Shown here: positions 8,497-15,843 of the stretch, piece by piece
How the letters are laid out: the number at the start of each line of letters is the position of its first letter
How positions within the stretch are numbered: the stretch's first letter is position 1
Position numbers and translations under genes: made by a program
Notes under the pieces: model-generated
What the model was told of the DNA's origin: nothing
The model's input: the letters and a program-made list of their open reading frames with translations, nothing else
The model's database searches: none
Assembly (NCBI RefSeq): GCF_002934605.1
Contig: NZ_PTJC01000007.1
Location: 248,001-312,000 of the forward strand
Direction of reading: 5' to 3'
DNA: 64,000 nucleotides
Origin: Neolewinella xylanilytica
GTDB taxonomy: Bacteria; Bacteroidota; Bacteroidia; Chitinophagales; Saprospiraceae

Positions 8497-8520
8497 TCTC
8501 CTGCGCTCCGCCGCCCAAAT
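8497..8520 (+). repeat. GC-rich 17-22 bp dispersed motif
   Basis: The sequence TCCTGCGCTCCGCCGCCCAA matches the family found at 14495-14520, 18521-18550, 19611-19635, 19738-19763, 29171-29197 and 52387-52410 (consensus core CCTGCGCTCCGGCGCCC). This copy lies just upstream of the hsdR promoter. Confidence 0.6.
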
Positions 8521-8543
8521 CCCCGCCTTAGCCAGTTGCTGCC

Positions 8544-8551
8544 TATATTTG
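8544..8551 (+). promoter_or_regulatory. Bacteroidota -7 promoter box for hsdR
   Basis: TATATTTG matches the Bacteroidota -7 consensus TAnnTTTG and lies 21 bases before the hsdR GTG start. No good -33 TTTG is seen at the usual spacing. It implies that hsdR is transcribed independently of hsdM-hsdS. Confidence 0.5.
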
Positions 8552-8572
8552 AGCACTACGCACCCCCAGTAA

Positions 8573-11500
8573 GTGAGCAACTTCACCTTCCTCCGCGCCG
8601 AATGGCCGGAGCTGTACACCAAGACCCGCCGTGCCGAACTGCGCGCCCACCCGGAGCCGGTCAGCAGCCTGAGCTACTCACGCCTGGCACTGGAGCAGGC
8701 CATCCACGAGCTGTACAAGCTGGAAGTACTGGAGCTGCCCTACAATACCGGCCTGAACAGCCTGCTTACCGAGCCGGAACTGGAGCGGCTGCTGCCCCGG
8801 CAGTTTGTCGACGGGCTCCACATCGTGCGCAAGTACGGCAATACGGCCGCCCACTATGGCCGGCGGGTCACTAGCCGCGACGCCAACATTGCCCTGAAGT
8901 ATCTCTTCCCCTTCCTGAAGTGGGTAGCCGGTAAGTACAGCGCCACCGAACCTGACCTGCCCGGTACCTTCGACGAGGCGCAGCTACCCAAAGAAGGCCC
9001 CACCCGTAAACTCCGCCAGCAACTCTCCGAGGCCGTCGAGATCGGTCTGACGCTGGAGCAACGACTCGCCCGACTGGAGAAGGAGCGCGACGAGGCGCGG
9101 GAGAAAGCCGCCCAAAGCGAGGAAAAGCTGGCCGCGTACCGGAATCAACAACAGGCCCAACGCGCGAAAATCTACCACCGCAAGGAAGGTCGCAGCGTAC
9201 CGGTCGCCACCGAATTTACCGAAGCCCAGACCCGCACCCACCTCATCGATGCCGCCCTGCGCGAAGCCGGCTGGCTCGATCTGCGACCGGGTCGGGAACT
9301 GGAGTACCCGGTGAAGGGGATGCCCGTGACGGCCGATAACCCGCGCGGTAACGGCTTCGTCGACTACGTGCTCTGGGACACCAATGGCCTGCCCCTGGCC
9401 CTCATCGAAGCCAAGCGGACCAGCAAGAACACCGAAGTAGGGGAGCGGCAGGCCCGCCTCTACGCCGACGCCCTGGAAGCGGAAACCGGACAGCGACCCG
9501 TCATTTTCTACACCAATGGCTACCATACGCTGCTGTGGGACGATACCTTCTACGGACAGCCGCGGCGCGTGTATGGCTTCTATAGCCAGGCGGAACTGCA
9601 GTGGCTGGTAGCGCAACGTACCCGTCGCCAAGATATCCGCCTCGCTACGCCCGACCCCGATATTGCCGGACGCGACTACCAGCAGGAGGCCATCCGGCGG
9701 GTGAGTGAGCAATTTCTGGCGAATGCCTCCGGGCTCCGCGGCAACAAGCGCAGTGCCCTCCTCGTCATGGCCACCGGCAGCGGGAAGACTCGTACCGCCG
9801 CCGCCCTCGTCAAGCTCCTGGCGGAAAACGGATGGGTAAAGCGGGTGCTCTTCCTGGCCGACCGTAACGCGCTGGTCACCCAGGCCAAGGAAAGCTTCGC
9901 CGAGCACCTGCCGGACTACAGCTCGGTGGACCTGACGGAAGCGCAGGAAGACGAAGACCCCCGCCTCGTATTCAGCACCTACCCGACGATGATGAATAAG
10001 ATCGACGGGATGCGGGAGGAGGATACCCGCTTCTACGGGGTGGGGCACTTCGACCTGATCGTGGTCGACGAGGCCCACCGCAGCGTGTACAACCGCTACC
10101 GGGCGATCTTCGAATACTTCGACGCGCTGGTGGTGGCCCTGACCGCCACGCCGAAGTCGGCCATCGACCGCAATACCTACGAACTGTTCGGCTGCTCGGA
10201 CGACGACCCGACCTTCGAGTACCCCCTGGAAGCGGCCATTCCGGTGTACCTGAAGGGCTACGACAACTACGACGTCTCCACCCAGTTTCTGCGGGAAGGC
10301 ATTCGCTATGCGGAGTTGAGCGAGCGGGAGAAGGAACGCTACGAGGAGGAGTTCCGCGACAATACTACCGGCCTGTTCCCGGAAGAAATTGCCGCCAATG
10401 CCATGAACAAGTGGCTATTTAACAAGGACACGGTGTACAAAGTCCTCGATGAATTGATGACCCACGGGCTGAAGATCGAGGGGGGCGACAAACTCGGCCG
10501 GACGATCATCTTCGCCGTCAACAAGCGCCACGCGGAGTTCATCACGACCTGTTTTCGCGAGCGGTACCCGGAACTGCCGTCGGACTTCGTCGCTACCGTC
10601 CACAACGGGGTAAGTCACTCCCGGAGCATCATCAAGAACTTCTGCGATAAGTACGTAGAGCGGGAGCCCATGGTGGCCGTATCCGTGGACATGATGGACA
10701 CGGGCGTGGATGCGCCACGGTTGCTGAACCTGGTTTTCTTCAAGGTGGTCCGTTCCTACGCCAAGTTCTGGCAGATGATCGGGCGGGGTACCCGGCTGTG
10801 TCCGGACGTGTACGGCCCCGATCGGCCGAAGGAGCACTTCCGCATCTTCGACGTGTGCCAGAATTTCGAGTTCTTCGACGTGCACCAGAAGGGGAAGGAC
10901 GGCAGCGCGCAGAAGTCCGTCACGCGGCAGATCTTTGAAACGCGGCTGCAGCTCAGTCAGCTACTACTCCAAACGGCGGATGCCGACGATCGAGCGCTGG
11001 CGACGGACCTGCTCGATGGATTACACGCGGAAGTGGAACATCTGAACGGAACGGAGGAGATGAAGCGCTTTCGGGTGTCCATGCAAAAGGAGCACGTCGA
11101 CGCCTTCCAGGACCGCGACCGCTGGAACAACCTGAGTAACGACGATATCCACCGCATCAATACTTACCTGGCCGATCTGCCCCGGCCCGATTCGGTGCAC
11201 GAGTCGGCCCGTCGCTTCGACCTCATGATGCTGAAAATGCAGGTAGCCAAACTGCTGCAAATGAACCGCGACGTCGAGCGGCTCGAAAACCGCCTGGTGG
11301 AAACGGCCAATGCTCTCGGTAAGAAGTTCGGCGTGCCGGAAGTCTACCGGCGGGCGGAGCTGATTGGCGCGCTGCAGGATCCGGACTTTTACCGCGACCT
11401 CAGTCAGCGCAAACTCGACGAGATCCGCACGGAGATCCGCGAGCTGCTCCAGTACCTGGAGCACGAGAAGCAGGCGATCGCCTATACCGATTTCGAAGAC

Positions 11501-12010
11501 ACGGTAGGGGAGATCACGTTGCAGGACCCGATCGCTCCGACCACAGGCGTGCTCTATCGCAAGCGCGTCGAATCCTTCCTGCGGGAGCACCGCCACCACG
11601 TCACCATCCGTAAGCTGTCGACCAACCAACCCATTACGGCCGCGGAGCTGGACGAGCTGGAGCAACTCCTCTTCGACGGCGGCGAGCGGGGCACCCGCGC
11701 GGACTTCCAGGCTGCCTACGGCGATCAGCCCCTGGGCAGGTTCGTCCGGAGTCTGTTAGGTCTCGACGAAGCCGCCGCCCGGGCCGCCTTCGCCGATTTC
11801 CTGCGCACCGCCCCCCTCCGCGCCGACCAGATGACCTTCATCGACAACATCATCCGCTACCTCACGCAAAACGGGACCATCGAGCCGAAGATGCTTTTCG
11901 AGCCGCCGTTTACGGATCAGCACGACGAGGGGGTGCTGGGGCTGTTTGACCAGGCCTCTAGTCGGCGGATCTTAGGGATTTTGCGGGAGGTTAATGGGAA
12001 TGTGGGGTAG
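8573..12010 (+). CDS. hsdR: Type I restriction endonuclease subunit HsdR
   Basis: This is the motor and nuclease subunit of the type I system (EcoEI-like). The start is GTG. Residues 1-120 form a DUF4145-like helical domain with the HIVRKYGNTAAHYG motif. A coiled coil follows at about 155-200. The PD-(D/E)XK nuclease lies at about 260-282 (GFVDYVLWD... then LIEAKR). The helicase core has Walker A MATGSGKT (about 398), DEAH box VVDEAHRS (about 497), LTATP, and C-terminal motifs GVDAPRLLNL (about 710) and QMIGRGTRL (about 733). The EcoEI-type C-terminal domain makes up the rest. At 1145 residues it appears full length and intact. It completes the locus begun by hsdM and hsdS, from which it is separated by a reverse-strand cargo. 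Confidence 0.95.
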   Translation: MSNFTFLRAEWPELYTKTRRAELRAHPEPVSSLSYSRLALEQAIHELYKLEVLELPYNTGLNSLLTEPELERLLPRQFVDGLHIVRKYGNTAAHYGRRVTSRDANIALKYLFPFLKWVAGKYSATEPDLPGTFDEAQLPKEGPTRKLRQQLSEAVEIGLTLEQRLARLEKERDEAREKAAQSEEKLAAYRNQQQAQRAKIYHRKEGRSVPVATEFTEAQTRTHLIDAALREAGWLDLRPGRELEYPVKGMPVTADNPRGNGFVDYVLWDTNGLPLALIEAKRTSKNTEVGERQARLYADALEAETGQRPVIFYTNGYHTLLWDDTFYGQPRRVYGFYSQAELQWLVAQRTRRQDIRLATPDPDIAGRDYQQEAIRRVSEQFLANASGLRGNKRSALLVMATGSGKTRTAAALVKLLAENGWVKRVLFLADRNALVTQAKESFAEHLPDYSSVDLTEAQEDEDPRLVFSTYPTMMNKIDGMREEDTRFYGVGHFDLIVVDEAHRSVYNRYRAIFEYFDALVVALTATPKSAIDRNTYELFGCSDDDPTFEYPLEAAIPVYLKGYDNYDVSTQFLREGIRYAELSEREKERYEEEFRDNTTGLFPEEIAANAMNKWLFNKDTVYKVLDELMTHGLKIEGGDKLGRTIIFAVNKRHAEFITTCFRERYPELPSDFVATVHNGVSHSRSIIKNFCDKYVEREPMVAVSVDMMDTGVDAPRLLNLVFFKVVRSYAKFWQMIGRGTRLCPDVYGPDRPKEHFRIFDVCQNFEFFDVHQKGKDGSAQKSVTRQIFETRLQLSQLLLQTADADDRALATDLLDGLHAEVEHLNGTEEMKRFRVSMQKEHVDAFQDRDRWNNLSNDDIHRINTYLADLPRPDSVHESARRFDLMMLKMQVAKLLQMNRDVERLENRLVETANALGKKFGVPEVYRRAELIGALQDPDFYRDLSQRKLDEIRTEIRELLQYLEHEKQAIAYTDFEDTVGEITLQDPIAPTTGVLYRKRVESFLREHRHHVTIRKLSTNQPITAAELDELEQLLFDGGERGTRADFQAAYGDQPLGRFVRSLLGLDEAAARAAFADFLRTAPLRADQMTFIDNIIRYLTQNGTIEPKMLFEPPFTDQHDEGVLGLFDQASSRRILGILREVNGNVG

Positions 12011-12175
12011 GGGGGGCACTCCAAAGATATTATTGTCCTAAATTGTCGACCCTGCTTGTGTGGAGTTGATGGAAAAATATCATTATACCCTTAAGGAAAT
12101 GGGGAAGTTTGTGACAAAATCAGTTGCCTTTTTGGACATCACGCATGGCAGCGCGGCTCAGTTAAAAAAACCAAA

Positions 12176-13294
12176 TTAATCGGCTAACCGGGCCGGATCA
12201 ATTTGGAAGCCAACCGTAGCTATCTCAAGCTCGGGTACGGAGTCAATTGACAGGTACAGCGGGAAGTTGATAGCCATGCGCAGACTCTTTTTCACTTCGA
12301 ATCCGGCCGTGCCGCGAACGATGGTGAATGCAGAACTAATATCGGGAAGTGAGGCGTAAAATCTGGAATTGCCACTAACGTGCGCAAATTCGGCATTGAA
12401 AAAGAAACTGGTTGAAATTTTGGCTCTCGTATTGGTAAGTGGAATACGGAGATAGGCAGAGGCAAAGAGTTCTCGAAAAAAAATGTTTTCGCTACGTTCT
12501 TCTTCGCTCTTAACAGTGTAATTATTATAGGAAGCTTTGAAGCCAACTGGAAGATAGAAGGACATATATGGGCCAGAGGCAAAGATTACTGGAAAGGTCA
12601 GTTTGCCGTTTAGGAGCCCGCCATAAAGAATATTATCGAAACTAGCCTCTTTAGTAGTGTCACTGTTCTGGGCTACGGCGGTAGATATGTCGGCCCGAAG
12701 CATAAGTAAATTGCCGCTTATAATATCTGATTTGGATGCTGTTTGGTCAATGTTGGTTTGTAGAATGACATTTGAAATGAAGTCTATGTTCGAGGTGTCA
12801 GGTTCATTGTAGAAGAATCTGGCTTGCCGTGGAGTCATTACGGGAAAGAAATTATCCCCACCCCTAGGTTTGGGACTCATTCGGTTGATTTTGGTGAATA
12901 GGGTCATTAAGGAATCAAAGTATAACTCCTTTCTCTTTAATTCCAGGGTTCGGTTGGCTTGTTCTGACAAAAGATCGCTGAGAGCCGGCCGCTGATACAG
13001 TCGCCTGTCTCTGCTCATCCTTCTTGCTTGGTTCCGCCGTGCTTTCGCTTCCTTGTATAAAGTGTAAGCGTAAGTCGTTTCGACATATTCGGTATCGATA
13101 GTTATTGCTGAGTCTTCTCTTCTCCAATCAGCCAGTAATGCTGACTCAACCGTATCTAGTTTGTAAATGTCAACGGGGTCGTAATTGTAGAAATCTGGAA
13201 ATTGCGCGCTTAATGTATAGGGGATAAGTGCCAGTGCCAAAGAGCAAATCGTGAGTTTAGCGCAAATCCAAAGGGGGGCTATAAAAAGTTTCAT
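12176..13294 (-). CDS. Exported protein of unknown function, probable outer-membrane barrel
   Basis: The 372-residue protein starts with a clear signal peptide (about residues 1-30, ending TLSAQ). A basic helical segment follows at about 80-130 (RRNQARRMSRDRRLYQRPAL). The remaining 200 residues are rich in alternating polar and hydrophobic strands (NLLMLRADISTA, PYMSFYLPVGFKASY, SSAFTIVRGTAGFEV), which fits an outer-membrane beta-barrel. I recognise no family. The DNA is more AT-rich than its neighbours, like the start of the window, which suggests it also came in with the island. Confidence 0.65.
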   Translation of the reverse strand: MKLFIAPLWICAKLTICSLALALIPYTLSAQFPDFYNYDPVDIYKLDTVESALLADWRREDSAITIDTEYVETTYAYTLYKEAKARRNQARRMSRDRRLYQRPALSDLLSEQANRTLELKRKELYFDSLMTLFTKINRMSPKPRGGDNFFPVMTPRQARFFYNEPDTSNIDFISNVILQTNIDQTASKSDIISGNLLMLRADISTAVAQNSDTTKEASFDNILYGGLLNGKLTFPVIFASGPYMSFYLPVGFKASYNNYTVKSEEERSENIFFRELFASAYLRIPLTNTRAKISTSFFFNAEFAHVSGNSRFYASLPDISSAFTIVRGTAGFEVKKSLRMAINFPLYLSIDSVPELEIATVGFQIDPARLAD

Positions 13295-13585
13295 GGATAG
13301 ATAGGTTGTGTCTACAGAAGACAGGGTGAGCAGATAAGAGAATATCTACTAAGGGGCTAGTAAAAAATGAGTGTAAGGCAGAGCCTTAATCGGTCGGCGC
13401 TGCTATCAATAATAGTATAGTTGACATCGTTTTGGGGGTACGCGTACAGGTCATGTAGTAGCATAACCGGTTATTTGGTTGTGTCGCAAGACTATGATTA
13501 AAGTAAAAGTCGACACTTCAAATTTCCGTGACAATCGCTTGTGCTAGCTATTCTTGCATATACTAATCAAAGTATCATCCAACCC

Positions 13586-14353
13586 CTAAACCAACCCCAC
13601 CAACCGCCCATACCCCACCAATTCCACCGGCCCCTTCACCCCCGCCTTATGCAGCAGGTTCTTCCGGTGGGTACACACCGTATGGTAGCTGATGAATAGC
13701 CGCCGCGCGATTTCGTGGCTTTCCACGCCCTCGGCCACCAGGCGGAGGATCTCGATCTCCCGTTTGGAGAAGGTGACGGCGCCGTGGCGGGCGAAGAGGA
13801 GCGTCTTGCGGGTGGCGGGGTCGGTGGCGGGGCCCTTGTGCACCTCTAGCTGACAGACCTGCGGTACCCTGAGCGACGTGATGTCCGATACCAGGGCAAA
13901 GTCGGCGAGGGGCTTACCGTAGCGGTCGATATTGGGGAAGGTGAGGTGGTGGCTCAGGTGGAGGTAGTGCCCCGGCTGCGCGCGTACACGACAGGTGAAA
14001 ACGAAGTTCAGTTCTGCGCGGTCTTCCATGGAATGCCGTAGTAGCTCGCGGTTCATCTCGGCGTAGATGTCGGTTACGCAACTGCGGTCGTCCGGGTGTA
14101 CGTGCTCGAAGGCCGCCTGCGGACCACCCATTTGCCACGCCGCCCGGTCGTAGCCCAGCAGCCGGTGGATACCCGGACTCACGTAGCGGAAACGACCGGT
14201 CTGGTAATCCACCGAATAGCAATACGCATTGGTGCGGGTGAGCAATTGTTCGAAAGCCGGATCGGGCTGGAAGGGGGGAAGAAGCTGGGCGGGAAGCCGC
14301 CGGGTCATCGGTGCGGATGGCCGCCGCTCCTGGGAGGACGACTGGGGGTGCAT
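13586..14353 (-). CDS. PAS-domain LuxR-type transcriptional regulator
   Basis: The 255-residue protein has an N-terminal PAS domain (about residues 40-150; FRYVSPGIHRLLGYDRAAW, then FEHVHPDDR). A LuxR/GerE helix-turn-helix is at about 190-250 (FSKREIEILRLVAEGVESHE, then IARRLFISYHTVCTHRKNLL). There is no receiver domain, so the signal is probably a small ligand or a redox state sensed by the PAS fold. The protein is cytosolic and probably a DNA-binding activator. The target genes are unknown; the nearest convincing neighbours are the exported proteins on either side. The first ATG was taken; another Met at residue 16 is possible. Confidence 0.85.
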   Translation of the reverse strand: MHPQSSSQERRPSAPMTRRLPAQLLPPFQPDPAFEQLLTRTNAYCYSVDYQTGRFRYVSPGIHRLLGYDRAAWQMGGPQAAFEHVHPDDRSCVTDIYAEMNRELLRHSMEDRAELNFVFTCRVRAQPGHYLHLSHHLTFPNIDRYGKPLADFALVSDITSLRVPQVCQLEVHKGPATDPATRKTLLFARHGAVTFSKREIEILRLVAEGVESHEIARRLFISYHTVCTHRKNLLHKAGVKGPVELVGYGRLVGLV

Positions 14354-14982
14354 AGGCTAATGGGCTTAGAATACCGGATTAATGCCGGGCCAGATAGGTG
14401 GTAACCTGTATCCGCTCAGACAATTTACACCCTCCGTTCCGGTCCCGATCCGGGGGCGTAAATAAATATTTTCTCCCCCGGGCGGAAGGGCAGCTTGGCG
14501 CCGGAGCGCAGGAAGAAAAACAAGGGGCCAGGGCATCTTTCGCCCCGCCAACGAGACGACCCAGGCGCAGACCTTATCCCCTGCCTCGTCCCGAAGGGCG
14601 GCATCGAACCAAATAAGGTCTTCGAGCCTCCTGCTCTGAATCGACATAACGAACGGGGGGGCGTATATGGGGGCCGGCCGGCGGGTGGTTGGGCGTTTGC
14701 GGCAGGTTAACGGGAATGCGGCGTAGGAGGGTTACATTTCACCTATCTTCGGTATGTACAATTCGAAAGCAGGTCTGCTCCGTCCCCCGCTGATCGGAAG
14801 TCAGGGATGAGTAGCATTGCCAGTTTGTGCGTTGGGTGATAATCTCTAGTATCAGCCTAGCCTGCGTCACGAGTTGGTGTGTGGGCCATGCTTACCTATG
14901 TTAACTTCCCTGACCGACGAGGGGAAAGAGCAGCTGCCTCGATATATCCGCCATTTTATCAATTGAATCAAACTGTTTGCCC
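14354..14982. other. Intergenic region of about 630 bp
   Basis: No gene is convincing here; open frames on both strands read as low-complexity Arg/Pro/Gly-rich sequence. It contains one reverse copy of the GC-rich dispersed motif (14495-14520). A promoter-like TATCTTCG lies at about 14752-14759, too far from the next start to be assigned with confidence. Confidence 0.4.
14495..14520 (-). repeat. GC-rich dispersed motif, reverse orientation
   Basis: GGCGCCGGAGCGCAGGAAGA is the reverse complement of the motif seen at 18521-18550, including the flanking TCTTCC. It lies in an otherwise empty intergenic region. Confidence 0.6.
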
Positions 14983-15843
14983 ATGGCTTTGCAAAATTTG
15001 ACCCTCACACGGATCGAGTCCATCGCGAACGTTGATCGCGAATGTTTTTTCGTATTCAAATCTAGCGAGGGAGACTATTATTTTACATTTAAGCCGGACT
15101 CCACAAGCCGTGAGCCGGTCACGAGCGAGCCCCCCGTGCCATATGACGCATTTCGTCGATTCAACTGCCGCGTCCATGACCTGGTCATTCCGCCGTTTAC
15201 ACGTCGGGTACCGTCGCTATTACACAGTGATCCGGGCGATGTCGGCCCGTACGGAGAAGAAGTTGTGGTGTCCAACGGCTTACCGCAACGGTTAAAGGTG
15301 ATCACGCATTTCACAGTAATCGAGCCGGAGAATTACCGGGACATCGAGCATCCGAAAGAGGTAGGGTCGGTAGATTTTTCTTTCGAGCACTTTCACCTGA
15401 TCGGCAAAACCGCCGACGGTAGTAATTCAGCAGACTCGGGGGTAGCTGTCGCAGCGCACCGGCCGGAGCAATCTTGTCCAAGGGCCGTTCATCCCTTCGG
15501 TCAACCTAACGAGGTCATCACCTTCTCTTTTTCTAGAGATCGCTTTCTACTGGCCTACGAGAAAGAAGTAACTACGCAGTGGATGGACTACATCCGGCCC
15601 GAATCGCCGATGTACTTCATATTGTTACGCCTGTCGAGCGACGATCTGGTGTACGGCTATTATCCAATGAATACCGCCCGCATTAACGGTAATGAATTGG
15701 GCGGTATAGACAACTTCAGGAAAGACTTTACGGACGCTGCCGGCGTCGTATACGGAATGCCTTTCGCCAGGAATATTGATTTGCTGGACATTTGGTTGAT
15801 CCCGGTGGTCCTGGACGAGCCCATCACCAAGCCCCCCCGTTAA
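14983..15843 (+). CDS. Unrecognised cytosolic protein paired with a CHAT protease gene
   Basis: The product is about 286 residues with no signal peptide or membrane segment. The N-terminal region is beta-rich (LTLTRIESIANVDRECFFVF). Later segments include VVVSNGLPQRLKVITHFTVI and the PMYFILLRLSSDDLVYGYYP stretch near 215. I recognise no family. The ATG at 14983 was preferred over a TTG two codons upstream. The gene converges on the CHAT lipoprotein gene and their 3' ends overlap by four bases, so antisense transcription between them is likely. Any functional tie to CHAT is inference from proximity. Confidence 0.6.
   Translation: MALQNLTLTRIESIANVDRECFFVFKSSEGDYYFTFKPDSTSREPVTSEPPVPYDAFRRFNCRVHDLVIPPFTRRVPSLLHSDPGDVGPYGEEVVVSNGLPQRLKVITHFTVIEPENYRDIEHPKEVGSVDFSFEHFHLIGKTADGSNSADSGVAVAAHRPEQSCPRAVHPFGQPNEVITFSFSRDRFLLAYEKEVTTQWMDYIRPESPMYFILLRLSSDDLVYGYYPMNTARINGNELGGIDNFRKDFTDAAGVVYGMPFARNIDLLDIWLIPVVLDEPITKPPR

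Noticed and set aside
8329-8874. Forward frame of 181 codons overlapping the hsdR start
   Set aside because: Runs through a dispersed repeat and then out of frame over hsdR; no protein-like features.
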